Part shown: piece after piece, positions 21,901 through 30,721 of the stretch
Numbering within the stretch: the first letter of the stretch is position 1
Layout of the letters: every line of letters begins with the position of its first letter
Assembly: GCA_037976565.1 (NCBI GenBank)
Contig: CP137685.1
Span: 16,863,695 to 16,927,694 of the forward strand
Direction: 5' to 3'
DNA length: 64,000 bases
Source: Mesocentrotus franciscanus
Lineage: Eukaryota > Echinodermata > Echinoidea > Camarodonta > Strongylocentrotidae
Notes under the pieces: model-generated
What the model saw: the letters and a program-made list of their open reading frames with translations, nothing else
Told to the model about the DNA's origin: nothing
Databases searched by the model: none
Made by a program: the position numbers and the translations under genes

Positions 21901-22980
21901 GACGATTCTGATGCCTTCAAACCTGAGAGGTTTCTTAGCGAAGATGGGAAGTTGGTCAAGAGAGATGATCTTATATTTTTCAGTACTGGTAGGCTCACTG
22001 TTTTTTCTTTTCCATATGGGGACTTATAGTGATATTTTTAAAGCTATGGTCACAACTTACTGCACCGTGCGTCTTTTTGCACGTGCTTATCCTCGGTTGC
22101 GGTCGAGTCGTGGGCCAACTCCTGCGATTCATACGTCCTACGTCATTCCTCATAGGCGCTTTCCACCCTCCTCATCCTGCATGAACATGTCCAACACCTT
22201 ATCGTAGAAGCTTGCGCGTTCAAGTTCTTCGTGCCTACGATAGAAATGCATGCCCGAATTTTCTGCGAAATCCATCATAAAACTAAATGCAGAGAGGTGC
22301 AATGCCAGTTGTGACCATGTTTTGGCTTAAACGAAAACAAAGGGTTTATGCATGTCATATGCAATTTGTAGGCTACAGGGCGGGGGATTCTGAGGGCTAA
22401 TTAAGGGATGCAGTCACCACCGAGAATATTGAAATCATCAATGCATGTATTTTTTTCGGGTCGCGATATGTCATTGTCTTTTTTTTTTAAACTGACTTAG
22501 TATATGTTTATAACGTAATCACTATATATTGAATTGTGTCAAGATTTTTGCTCGGTCGCTCTCAAAATTTTGGACCTGAAAAAAAATGTGACATTCGGAC
22601 AAGATACGTCAGGACCCTGCCGACAGTGCGGATGTTCGGAAAGCGTCAATCGTTCACCTATGGCAATTACTAGGCCTATATTTTCTTAAAGTTACAACTC
22701 TTGATCTCATTTACCTTGTTGATAACCCTAACAGCATTTCTTGATGCGTTCCTCCCTCATTTTCTTTCTCCAATTTTTCAACCTTTTTCGCTTCTCAGGA
22801 CGCCGTATTTGTATCGGAGAGCAGCTCGCCCGGATGGAGACGTTCCTTTGTTTTACCAGTCTTCTTCACAGATTCACCTTCAAGAAACCAGACAACTCGC
22901 CACCATTGTCTCTCGATGGATTCCTAAGCGGCACAAGGGATTGTCTACCGTACATCACCTGCGCCCTTAAGAGAGAATGA
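9988..22980 (+). CDS. CYP2: Cytochrome P450, CYP2 clan; complete gene with seven coding exons
   Basis: Joining 9988-10145, 11523-11719, 13914-14170, 17312-17548, 20398-20631, 21760-21988 and 22799-22980 gives 1494 nt: 497 residues plus stop, a normal microsomal P450 length. Every intron is GT-AG and every phase matches. Visible landmarks are an N-terminal membrane anchor (about residues 8-27), the proline hinge PPGP (36-39), C-helix W128-KEH-R132, I-helix AGTETT (304-309) for oxygen activation, K-helix E361-VQ-R364, PERF (416-419), and the heme loop F435-STGRRI-C442-IG with Cys442 as thiolate ligand. The wording around the K-helix and heme loop is most like CYP2 enzymes (CYP2U/2J type). It is predicted to be an ER-membrane monooxygenase using NADPH-P450 reductase; the substrate cannot be read from sequence. 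Start ATG has A at -3 and G at +4. No frameshift or internal stop was found. Confidence 0.95.
10152..10868. mobile_element. Inverted-repeat element in P450 intron 1
   Basis: The ~45 bp at 10152-10197 (containing TTCGCCTGACGTAGG) return inverted at 10818-10866, defining a ~715-bp element. An inner element with its own TIR lies at 10476-10746. No coding capacity is seen. Confidence 0.5.
10476..10746. mobile_element. MITE-like foldback nested in P450 intron 1
   Basis: The start AATACACACTTTCACGGTTA matches the inverted end at 10727-10746. A second inverted segment (GGCGCCATTTTAA...AGTAAACA) continues inward from both sides. A shorter internal palindrome, AAATTACGAGTAAACA with its complement, is also present near 10533-10568. 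It is a compact hairpin-forming element. Confidence 0.6.
11341..11510 (+). repeat. ATC/CAT trinucleotide-rich microsatellite before P450 exon 2
   Basis: Interrupted CAT/ATC triplets run almost to the polypyrimidine tract of the exon 2 acceptor. Open frames of Asp/Val or Ile/Asn repeats here arise from the microsatellite. Confidence 0.85.
11523..11719 (+). CDS. CYP2: P450 coding exon 2
   Basis: The acceptor is a T-run followed by GCAG at 11519-11522. It codes residues 53-118 and one base of codon 119: the A-helix and beta-1 region (DPLALFSSWADKYGDIISF) typical of CYP2 N-terminal domains. The donor is GTAAGAAC. Confidence 0.93.
11857..13600 (-). pseudogene. RTE-type non-LTR retrotransposon fragment (ORF2 reverse transcriptase), antisense in P450 intron 2
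   Basis: On the minus strand, successive broken frames give reverse transcriptase landmarks in order: LPKKPGAVDCDQYRTISL (about 13210-13160), EQFGFVKDAGTRNAIF and FIDYSKAFDKVKH (13080-12865), the catalytic YADDT box (12748-12536), and a C-terminal tail with LKFMGHITRKEG and GRRSRGRRRILWMDSL (12189-11857). This order and wording are typical of the RTE-like clade. Frameshifts and stops separate the pieces, and the endonuclease domain is missing, so it is a dead 5'-truncated copy. Its transcription would oppose that of the P450. Confidence 0.85.
13740..13815 (-). repeat. SINE fragment (same family as 39815-39990)
   Basis: The minus-strand text contains CCCCAGGGAGTGGAGA and GGTGACTGGGGTAAT, matching the body of the SINE in UBE2D copy A. 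It is a partial copy about 100 bp before P450 exon 3. Confidence 0.6.
13914..14170 (+). CDS. CYP2: P450 coding exon 3 (C-helix)
   Basis: Starts after acceptor TTGTAG, completing Gly119, and codes residues 120-204 including WKEHR (W128, R132), whose Trp and Arg contact the heme propionates in P450s. It ends phase 0 at CGT before donor GTATGG, joining DTDFQR to VLYLLNN of exon 4. An alternative GT two bases upstream would break the frame. Confidence 0.92.
14590..16050. mobile_element. Large palindromic TIR element in P450 intron 3
   Basis: The ends share an inverted TAAAGTAATCACCCGAAGA-like terminus (about 14594-14614 and 16030-16047). Inside, a near-perfect long inverted repeat pairs 15206-15312 with 15545-15655, flanking a second inverted GC-rich pair (CGCGTGCGCGTGCGTGAAG... 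at about 15369-15395 and its complement near 15465-15500). Single-stranded DNA or RNA of this intron would fold into a hairpin of ~450 nt. No transposase frame is seen. Confidence 0.65.
16395..16425 (+). repeat. CT microsatellite
   Basis: A short CTCTCTCT tract in P450 intron 3. Confidence 0.8.
16819..17111. mobile_element. MITE with perfect 19-bp TIRs and TTAA ends
   Basis: TTAAAGGGAGTGTAGCATG (16819-16837) is repeated exactly in inverted form at 17093-17111. The outermost TTAA on each side fits a TTAA target duplication (piggyBac-type), leaving a ~285-bp element. The perfect TIRs indicate a relatively recent insertion in P450 intron 3. Confidence 0.8.
17312..17548 (+). CDS. CYP2: P450 coding exon 4
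   Basis: Follows a strong acceptor (TTTCGTTTTTCAG) and codes residues 205-283, phase 0 at both ends, from VLYLLNNITRL to LIKLKDTK. It covers the F-G helix region, which forms part of the substrate channel in CYP2 enzymes (PIPGISKTPFGFIK). The donor is GTAAGC. Confidence 0.93.
17574..17721. mobile_element. Hairpin MITE, copy 1
   Basis: A ~148-bp inverted-repeat element with GGGGGGTGTTTCACAAA at one end and its complement at the other. Its body (CAGTGACAAAT, ACCAATCAGAAGCAAGGAT) matches the copy at 30574-30721 in reverse orientation. It lies 25 bp after the exon 4 donor. Confidence 0.8.
18546..19870 (-). pseudogene. Jockey/CR1-like non-LTR retrotransposon fragment, antisense in P450 intron 4
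   Basis: Minus-strand frames give YINDLPNCSSELKFILFADDT, the catalytic FADD box (about 19840-19760), then LNTEKSNLIYF and VKFLGVFINENMSWTDHI (19662-19471), LYNTCILPYLTYCNAIW (about 19400), and KLNSLFLLQNKVVRICS (about 19320-19270). This order is the standard C-terminal half of a jockey/CR1-like reverse transcriptase. The frames are split by stops and shifts. The 3' end is marked by short repeats of ACTGAACTGA (18546-18562), as expected for a LINE tail. It is a dead, 5'-truncated copy. Confidence 0.85.
19999..20043 (+). other. Duplicated decoy 3' splice site upstream of P450 exon 5
   Basis: About 37 bp here (GGAACGCATCCCTGTGTTTC, then ATTGCAGGGAATAG) nearly match 20370-20406, which forms the real acceptor and first bases of exon 5. 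The copy also has a good polypyrimidine-CAG acceptor. It is followed in the exon frame by a stop within a few codons, so use of it would disrupt the protein. Confidence 0.6.
20398..20631 (+). CDS. CYP2: P450 coding exon 5 (I-helix)
   Basis: The acceptor AATGTAG at 20391-20397 gives phase 0 with exon 4; the nearer AG at 20403-20404 would shift the frame. Codes residues 284-361, including the oxygen-activation motif AGTETT (304-309) and ending with Glu361 of the ExxR motif, followed by the consensus donor GTGAGT. Confidence 0.92.
20877..21639. mobile_element. Probable hAT-like element carrying a tandem array, P450 intron 5
   Basis: Left end AAGGCGCGTAGCCAGG with a G-run and right end (inverted) CAAGCGCGTAGCTAGG resemble the TIRs of other G-capped elements in the window. 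I could not find a clean target duplication, so the boundaries are tentative. Confidence 0.4.
21009..21335 (+). repeat. Three tandem copies of a ~110-bp unit
   Basis: The unit starts near AATTCAGACAAGGATTAAG, continues through GTCGAGAACGGTACAACGAA, and ends in GCTTCCGCGCTTCGCGCG with a G/A-rich spacer. Copies start at about 21010, 21120 and 21235, and the third ends imperfectly. A GA microsatellite (20931-20950) precedes it. Confidence 0.85.
21760..21988 (+). CDS. CYP2: P450 coding exon 6 (K-helix Arg, PERF)
   Basis: Acceptor GTTAAG gives phase 0, so the exon opens VQRKG and supplies Arg364 of ExxR across the splice. It codes residues 362-437, including GYTIPKGT, FPNIW and FKPERF (PERF 416-419), and ends FFST plus one base of Gly438 at donor GTAGGC, inside the heme-binding loop. 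Confidence 0.93.
21989..22798 (+). other. P450 intron 6, no internal gene
   Basis: No element with clear ends was found. Short inverted words occur near 22080-22160. The intron ends in a strong pyrimidine tract. Confidence 0.5.
22799..22980 (+). CDS. CYP2: P450 coding exon 7 (heme cysteine, C-terminus)
   Basis: The acceptor is a long pyrimidine tract ending TTCTCAG. It completes Gly438 and codes RRICIGEQLARMETFL, with Cys442 as heme ligand, through residue 497 and a TGA stop. The length after the cysteine (55 residues) is normal for CYP2. Confidence 0.94.
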
Positions 22981-23292
22981 CATTATAATATTGACTTATT
23001 TGTATATTTTTTACCTGAAAGTACAACATGATACAGTATGTGATCTATGCGTATAGTGTCATTTTGCGTTGCAAGATTCTAGCTCTTTTTATGAATTTCT
23101 GAAATCTTTTGATTTTTTTAAAACTCTGGGTCGTTTTTCATCTTACTGATTGTTCAACATAGGTCTAAATCCATTTACAAAGGAAGGTCAAGGGAACCGA
23201 AGGCCTTGATGGAGCCCTTTCCGAGTGACTATGTGAATGATTGGCCAACCTTTCATCATGTGGACGTATATTGCAAGAAGTCTAAACCTTGA

Positions 23293-23298
23293 AATAAA
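23293..23298 (+). terminator. Candidate P450 poly(A) signal
   Basis: An AATAAA hexamer lies 313 nt after the P450 stop codon, the first canonical hexamer seen downstream. Transcript data would be needed to confirm its use. Confidence 0.45.
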
Positions 23299-23538
23299 AT
23301 ACCCCCTTGAATCTGCATTTGATTCAAAATGGGAAATAGCTAGTCGTGCGGCTGTTGTGGGACTGTTACAAATAAGCCACTTCGGAGATAGCACTTGTAC
23401 AAAATGACCCCAAATATCCACAGAACTTTTACACATACTGGGGACGTACTACTTCGTGCATTTCAGAATAATCAGTTTTGTACAAATGACTTTTATCTGC
23501 CCATACGCAGATAGTAGGCCCTATCTCCAAAGTGTAGA

Positions 23539-23810
23539 GGTGGTGTGGTCTAGTGGATATTGTATCCGGATTGTGAATCACAAGGTATACGGGGTTCGAA
23601 TCCCGTCACGGCACTGATATTATTTGGCAAGTCATTAATCTACATTGCCACACTCGACCAAGTTGCAGTTAGTAGGTACCTGGTAGGATTCATTCTTTGA
23701 ATGCACTGAGTAATAATATCCAAAGTCTTTTGGAAGCACATAGAGACGTTTTATCATAATGTGCTATGCATGCGCTAGACAAGAACTGCACATTATTATT
23801 AATAAGTGGC
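23539..23810 (+). repeat. tRNA-derived SINE (full head and tail)
   Basis: Pol III A box TGGTCTAGTGG (23546-23556) and a perfect B box GGTTCGAATCC (23593-23603) lie at tRNA spacing. The acceptor arm does not pair properly (GGTGGTG against CACGGCA) and the T loop has an extra base, so this is a SINE head and not a functional tRNA. A body with ACATTGCCACACTCGACC and a tail ending in ATTATTATTAATAA follow, as in other marine invertebrate SINEs. The anticodon region reads GTG, suggesting a tRNA-His-like ancestor. Confidence 0.75.
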
Positions 23811-25355
23811 TTATTCCTGATAATTAATCGTCTGCATCCCACGGCGTCATGGGACTTTAAGTTCTTTTGCCGTGTAACCCGATGAAGATGAAGATGAAAT
23901 CATTCTGCTGCTGACGACGATGCCTCTTGCCCGTAAAACTGTTCTAATGGCGAGTGTTGTCTTAGCTGAGCCATGTGAGTGACATCGTAGTTGTAAAAAA
24001 GATTGCCCCCCCCCAAAAGTTATTTAACAAGGTCTTTACATTAACAAAAGTATTAGCAAGGAGTCAGCCTAACAACTAATTGGTGTTAATACCTATATCT
24101 AAACCTCACCTTTGATTAAAACGCACAAAATATGTCTGGTCTTTATAAAGTACAATGCTATTTTACTTTGATCATAATATCATTATTTTATAATCTTTGT
24201 ATAGATCTGTCTGTATTATATTTTACATAACAATATATTTTCTCAGTTTATTCATTCAACTTTAATTAGTGCTTGTACTTTGTATGGCTTAACAGAAGGC
24301 TGAATTAGCTTCCTCATTCTTTTTATTTTTCTGGGAAAGAATATAATTGTATCACGGTAGAAATATCCCCTGAATTTGATTTCCTTTCAAAATGCTCTGA
24401 TATTCAAAATAGGAAAAGCTTAGAAGTTTGGAGGAAACATCATAAAATGGGATCGAGCCTAAATTGTGCTTTTATACCCTCTCGTACTGTCAAAACTAGC
24501 TCGGGAAAGTGTAGGACCGTAGGGGTATCATCAACAGCTAAACTCACACTTAGAATGCATAAATTTATAATTTGATAACTGGAAAAACAACTGCAAAACA
24601 ACAACAACACCAGGCAATCATTTTATATATAGGGCCTATAGTTATGTAGGCCTATTTCGAACTTCGTGAGAAGGGGCATTTTTATATTGTGTCCTGCACC
24701 TTTAGAATCGTGGGGGATTATGTCCCTATGTCACCTGCATTTAATAGTGTTCGTGCTCCAAGGTACATAAATTGGAATTCTTTGGTTCGAGCGACTGACT
24801 CCTCCCCGGACACATTCAGAAAACTACAACATAGTTATTGGGCTAGTGGGCCAGTGGACCTTTTCTTTTCTTTAAAAAAAAAATTATTCTGTAATGATAA
24901 TAGTTTTTTTTTTTAACCCACACAAAACAGTCCATTACTTTTGCCAATTTCACTTATCCCATCATGATTTATAAAACGTAATCTACTTGTTGTATTATAT
25001 GAATATATGACACATATCAATATTCTTAAAGGCAACAGTTCAAAGATATTACCTGAATAATAAATATTATGGCCTATTTACAAAGTTTCATTCGGATATC
25101 TCAAAGCATGGAATGTTCACAGCTTTCTGTGATTAACTATAACAGAACTGTAGCAGAACGGTATACTCCGGATATTTGAACAAACATTGAATATAATGTA
25201 AATTTAGAGAAAATATCTGTATAATGTAAATGTCAAAGTGCTATAAAATTATGTTTATTCTCTCTATACTCGTTTTATGTTGTATGTATAATGTCGTATG
25301 TAGATTTTGTGTGTGTGAATAATGCATGTAAACGCAACAAATTTCCTTTTCGACC
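23811..25355. other. AT-rich intergenic region, no gene recognised
   Basis: No spliceable exon or family match was seen. The part after about 25000 looks like the AT-rich 3' UTR of a LINE because it runs into the TTTGAA tail described next. Confidence 0.45.
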
Positions 25356-25392
25356 AATAAATTTGAATTTGAATTTGAATTTGAATTTGAAG
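25356..25392 (+). repeat. AATTTG hexamer array, probable LINE 3' tail
   Basis: AATAAATTTGAATTTG followed by several more AATTTG units is a typical 3' terminus of CR1/L2-like LINEs. No upstream reverse transcriptase remnant was found, so the copy is severely 5'-truncated. Confidence 0.55.
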
Positions 25393-25772
25393 GTTGAAAT
25401 AATATGGACTTCATTAATAAAATAAGGATCTAAATATTGGAGAGTTGAAAATATCTATTTCTACTTTGTTTGTTTGTTTGTTTTTTATTTTTGTTCTTTG
25501 GGGGTAACTGTTGCAGTTTTCTACTTTGATCCCGTTTACTGATACGTCATGTAATTATTTTGTAATAAAGACAAAACATTTACCAGTCTATTCTCAAAAT
25601 GAATCAAATCAATAATTTCTTCGGAGAGGGGGCTTAATTAATTTTAGCTCCTCAACTCACTTTAAAACCAAACTGCTTTATACCTGAAAAAATGTATTAT
25701 ATCCCAGCCAAGATCATGATCACTGCAAAGATGTTAACATTTCCATTTCATCTCCCCAACCTCTATTATATA

Positions 25773-26015
25773 CAGTTAACAACTAAATTATTCATACCCC
25801 TTGCAAATTTGGAGGTTTTTTTTTTTTTGGTGTGTGTTTTTCCTAACTCAAGAGTGAAAGGTGGACTGGTTGAATTAGAGCCCTTTTTTAATGCTTTTAG
25901 ATTTATGCTTTACAATGTCACATTCACAAGAAACATAAATCGGGACAAATCAATTTTCACTTACTTAAAATATTACAAAACTTGGTAAGGGTATGAATAA
26001 TTTAGTTGTTAACTG
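25773..26015. mobile_element. TA-flanked MITE (mariner-type)
   Basis: Left end CAGTTAACAACTAAATTATT and the exact inverted counterpart at 25996-26015 are flanked by TA (25771-25772, 26016-26017). The TIR is about 30 bp and the element 243 bp. Confidence 0.82.
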
Positions 26016-26160
26016 TATATATTTTAAATTTTACCATACTGTGCGCTACTGTGTGGCAGAGGCACTTACGATTTTCATGTGAATGCCGCTTCATTTCAAA
26101 GAACGTCAGCAGCGCCCGCATACCGGCCTGTGGTCTTCTGGACAGAATAATATTCAGCTC

Positions 26161-26260
26161 CAGGGGCGGCGATCCCGGGGGACGGGGGGACACGTCCCCT
26201 CAATCTTTTGGGGATCGCCCCCCGAACATTTGAAAAAGTGCAAACAAAAAAATGTATAGC
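26161..26260 (+). mobile_element. Solo left end of a hAT-like element
   Basis: CAGGGGCGGCGATCCC followed by G-runs and a CCCC-rich inverted segment is like the termini of the complete elements in this window. I did not find its right end. Confidence 0.4.
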
Positions 26261-26574
26261 AAATACTGACTAAAGACTGCAACACACTTTTAGGCTCTGG
26301 AGGGCCCAAGAGTGCAGCGTTTAGACAAATAAAAATGCAAAAATCTTCTCGCTCGGGAGCTACACTCCCTCGCATAATACCCTCCAAAATGTTCAAGTAA
26401 ATATTGTAGAAAAGTGAAGTGTGAAAAAAGTATATTGCTTGTTTTTATACTATAGTTTTGCTAAGAAATGTAATTTTGTAATACAACAAAACTTCATAAA
26501 CCTGTGAGGGCCTGGGGGTAGTCACTTTCGTCACCTTCACCCCTCTCGTTCACTATAACTATGCTCCCTCGCAC

Positions 26575-26882
26575 TGGCGTACTGATGGGGGGGGGGGCTT
26601 GGGGGCAGTTATCCCCCAAAAATATAATTCAAACGTGGTTTATTTCTAATTCGATACCAGTGATTTACAAATGTTGCTGAAATGGCATGATTTGTCCCTG
26701 AGCTTCCGGGGGCTCTGCCCCCTAGACCCCACCAAGGGCCCTAAGGCGGGCCCCTGGTTGCTCATCTGACCGTAATTAAATGCCTAAAACCCCTGAGTTC
26801 TGGGGGCTCCGCCCCCTGGACCCCACCAGGGGCCTAAGGCGGGCCCCTAGATGCTCATCTGACCGTAATTAAATTTCTATAT
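26575..26882 (-). repeat. Hybrid repeat: hAT-like end plus two copies of a CTGACCGTAATTAAA-containing unit
   Basis: Text at 26575-26625 matches (inverted) the right end of the element at 52444-52939. Two units at about 26698-26780 and 26795-26875 match, on the opposite strand, the tandem units at 50280-50705 and 52577-52700 (words such as GGGGGCTCCGCCCC and ATGCTCATCTGACCG). Confidence 0.65.
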
Positions 26883-26924
26883 ATGTCTTTATTTCTATTG
26901 TCTTCTACATTTTTTATCTTGATT

Positions 26925-27008
26925 TTGAAATGTTCGTAAAGCGCATTGGTATTACCTTCGGTAATTAAATGCGCTATATAAGAGCTAATTATTATTATTA
27001 TTATTATT
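26925..27008 (+). repeat. SINE 3' end
   Basis: GTAAAGCGCATTGGTATTAC...GCGCTATATAAGAGCT followed by ATT repeats is the SINE tail motif also seen at 39930-39990. Confidence 0.65.
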
Positions 27009-27010
27009 AA

Positions 27011-27757
27011 CAGCCCGGCAGCCCAGTGCACTTTGATCAAACGAATGAGGTACCAATATCTGAGTATTGGAACATTCGGGGAGAACCTATATATCCAAAA
27101 ATGGACGTCTGCAATTAAGGGCCCCTCTGCTGCGTGTGCCCTTTGGGGCCGGTTAAAAAAGGGCCCCAAAACGGATTTGATCAGACGAACGAGGTACCAC
27201 TTGAAACCAATTTTTAATCAAAGCATGAATGCCACAAAGCACGGAATGGCCCACGCCAGACACCTTTCTGCTGCTTAGGTCCCGCCAGGTGCCCTTTTGG
27301 GGCCTCCTTCTACTTAGGGTGTCTGCCGGCCCCTTTGCAGCAGAAAATGTGTCTGCCATGATGAATTCCTTAGTCTGTAAGATTAACACGAGCATTTCAA
27401 ATCAGTTTTGAGTGGTACTTAGAATATTTAACTTGGGTTATTACTACATAATGGGCCTTTGTGTCACATTTTTTGGCGTCTGGCGGGCCCTAAGCAGCAG
27501 AAAATCTGTCTGGCATGGGCCATTTGTGGCATTCATGCATTTAGGTAGAAAAATGTTCAAGTGGTACCTCGTTCGTTTGATTAAATGCATGTTTTGGGCC
27601 CCTTTTAACAGGTCCCATGGCCGGCCACATGCGGCAGAGGGGCCCCGACAGACATCCATATTTGGATATACCTAGGTTCCTCCCCGAATATTCCAATACT
27701 CAGATATTGGTGCCTCGTTCATTTGATCGAAGTGCGTTGGGCTGCGGGGCTAAATGG
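27011..27757. mobile_element. Foldback element (arms ~290-330 bp)
   Basis: The segment 27011-27340 returns in inverted order at 27470-27755. Paired words include AGCCCAGTGCACTT with AAGTGCGTTGGGCT, CAATATCTGAGTATTGGAA with its complement, and ACGAACGAGGTACCACTTGAA with its complement. Only ~130 bp lie between the arms. Open frames on both strands here are read through the palindrome and are not genes. Confidence 0.82.
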
Positions 27758-30573
27758 GACAACACTTTGATTATTAAATGGGATCATCATTTTTTCCATA
27801 AAAAAGGAGGGTGAATGACTCCATACTGAGGAAAACAATTCTCTACATTCCCCAAATATTCGATTCCGATGAATCAGTTAGGTACTCCGTGTATATAGAA
27901 CAATTAATTCTGATTCCACATTTTTAACACTGGCATTTCTCCTCTGATATTGACCTCTCATATATATATATTTTTAACTGTATATACCCATTACTACAGA
28001 CATTTAAAGTACTAGAGCCAGAAAAGACTTGAAAAGGAAAAAAAATGAGAACGAGATTGAAGATAGAGATTGTGTGGAGAAATGAGATTAATCGGTTAGG
28101 TAGGAAATAAGCCAACAAGAGTATATGAAAATTACAGTGGCAGTATGTAATTTGGAATTTATTATTGAATTGAGATAGATGGAAATATTAATACATGTAG
28201 GCTTGCTAGAGAAGTTGAAACACTATGATTGAGAGATATAGTTCGAGTGAGAGAGAGAGAGAATGGGGTAGAGAAAGAGGGGTAAATTATTAGATTCGAT
28301 TTAAAAGAAAAACATTTCTGACACTCCAATTTTTTCTTACACTTTGTTTCCCTCCCTATTTCCCTCAAACTGTCACTTTGAATATTATTATTCATTCATT
28401 CCCCTTTCCTTTCTCATTCCCCCCTCTCTGCGTCTTTCCTCTTCAATTTCACTCTATCACCTTTTTATCATAATCCCTCTATCTCGCACATAATTTGTTC
28501 TCACTTCTTCTCCCCCACCCTCGCTCCTTTTGTACTTGGCTTTCTTCCTCCAACACCATGAACCTACCTGCACCTATTCATTGTTTTTACCATGTATCGT
28601 CTTCCTTGTAAACACTACATCTCCCCTCCCCTCTCTCTCTCTCTCACTCATTCACTTTTACCATATTTGTAATTCCACCATTCTTTTCACCAAGCTATTA
28701 TATTTCTTGCTCACCCTTTCTCGTTCCATCCATTTAGTTCTTTCTATTTCCTCCATCTCTTTTTCCTCATCGCTACCGTAGATACCCCTCTTTGTCTCTC
28801 ATTTATCATCAATCTTTCCGGATCGAAATTTAGCTCTACCATCGTCCACATCTCCTTTTCTAACTTATCTTTCTCATGCTAACTCCCTTTCCAACCGTTC
28901 TTATTCTTCTCTCACCCTTTTTTAATATCTTTCTTCTTATCAGTCCAGGAGGGTCTTGCATGGGACTTTGAAAAAATACTACATTCTCTATGCATGCACA
29001 TGAACCATGCAGGGTACCGTTTTCAGATTAATTTGTTTTCTAAAAGAATGAAATTTACAGGGGAAAAGATGTGTCTTTTTGATGAAATGCACTGAATATT
29101 TTAAGAATATATACCTGTTTGGTATGAAATTTGCTTTAATCACGCCAAGAAAAATTGACTTTACGTTATGGAGATATGACAATGAATTGATTTACACAAA
29201 ATGGAGCCTTGATGACGTCACGATGACCTAATGACCTTAAAAACCTAATTTAATCTTTTCGCATGGCCTAATGAATATGACAAAGATGAATAATAATTAT
29301 TGACTGTGTTGATTTTGAGTAATCTTTGCCACAAAAATGTCCCATTTTGCCAAATATATACATTGTATACAGTCATGTACTATACTTCATTCTGACTGAA
29401 TTTGGAGTTAAAGGAAACCGCACCCCAAGAAATAGCTTTACTTATTACGAGAGATTTATTATATTCTTGCCCATTAATCTACAAGATTCCCCACCAAAGT
29501 ATATGAGAGAGGCATAAAGCAAGAATAATGTACAGTTTATCAGCACGACAAGGGTATCGCCATTTTCTTGATAACGTGACGTACTATGTGAAGTCCGTCT
29601 TTTATCAAGTAAATGTTTCAAATTTATGGATGCTTCCTTCCCAGGTGTGTGTGGTAATGAAGCATTTCATTCACCTGCTATTATCTTTTGCAACACAATT
29701 GCCAGAACACAAATTGCATAAATAAGTTGGTGCTCTTCTGGGGTGAAGGTTTCTCATAAATGAAATAGATTTGTCAACTGCTATATCTTAGTATTTTTAA
29801 AATGAATTAGTTACAATTGTTCTGTAATATATTTTTTTGACCAAATATAATTTCTATCTTCTTAGCTATGATTTTTCCTCATTGAAAAGCAAAGGTTTTG
29901 TTACTGATTAAAAAAGTCTTTCCAACTAAAGCTTGGTGCATGATACATGTACAACTTCATCTGGTACGTCACATTTTGCTAAAAGGTATCATATCATGCC
30001 AAGAAATGTATAACTCTTGTAAATTTTCATAAGGAATATTTTACATCAAAGGGCAGGAATACATCTCATTTTTCAAAATACCTACACTTAGTCTTTGGGT
30101 GAGGTTTCCTTTAAACGACGATGCATACAAAATGGTTGCGCTGCCCTAAATGTAATAGTGGATCAATGTTTATCTTTACGCCTTTTCATGAAAACACATA
30201 GAAAACCAACAAACACTAACAAAGGATATTCAGATGTATTTTCCATATCTGTAATTTTCTATTTTTAAATTTATTTTTGGAATATTTGAAATATTTCTTG
30301 TATATTGTCACCACGCCTCATGTATGTAAAACTTGGAAAAAACACTTTTGTCAGGACTAGTTACTACTTTAGAACAAGGTTCCCAGCATTTCTTGAAAAA
30401 TGAATTGAACATTTTTTCCCTCATAGACTTCCAAAAGTATTCCAGATTCATTTCTTCAATCAATTTTTCATCATCTAGTGGATACATTAGTTGAACATGT
30501 GACACAATAGGCCATTAATAGATTGACAAAACATTTGTATTTTCGTTTATGGCCAACGTAATTCACTGGATCA
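27758..30573. other. AT-rich and pyrimidine-rich DNA, no gene recognised
   Basis: Contains a pyrimidine-rich tract on the + strand (about 28320-28960) with short CT runs, and a GA tract at 28243-28262. No exon with family resemblance or matched splice sites was seen. Confidence 0.55.
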
Positions 30574-30721
30574 GGGTCCCATTTCACAAAACTTGTCATC
30601 AGTGACAAATGACAGTTTTTGTTATGAGCTAGTGAAATCCTTGCTTCTGATTGGTTATCAGCAGATTTGTCACTGATTTTTGTCATTTGTCAGTGAAAAA
30701 AGGCTTTGTGAAACAGGTCCC
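30574..30721. mobile_element. Hairpin MITE, copy 2
   Basis: Inverted relative to the copy at 17574-17721 and highly similar across its ~148 bp (for example CAGTGACAAATGACAGTTTT and TCTGATTGGTTATCAGCAGA). The ends are CAGGGTCCCATTTCACAAA and an inverted CAGGGACCTGTTTCAC. A minus-strand frame just below it (30308-30505) shows no recognisable family. Confidence 0.78.

Noticed and set aside
23539..23614. Functional tRNA-His gene
   Set aside because: A and B boxes are good, but the acceptor stem has mismatches, the anticodon arm does not pair, and a SINE body and tail follow.
30308..30686. Minus-strand exon candidate beside a MITE
   Set aside because: The frame has some mixed composition but no recognised domain. 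The upstream part overlaps the hairpin MITE and no flanking exon could be joined.
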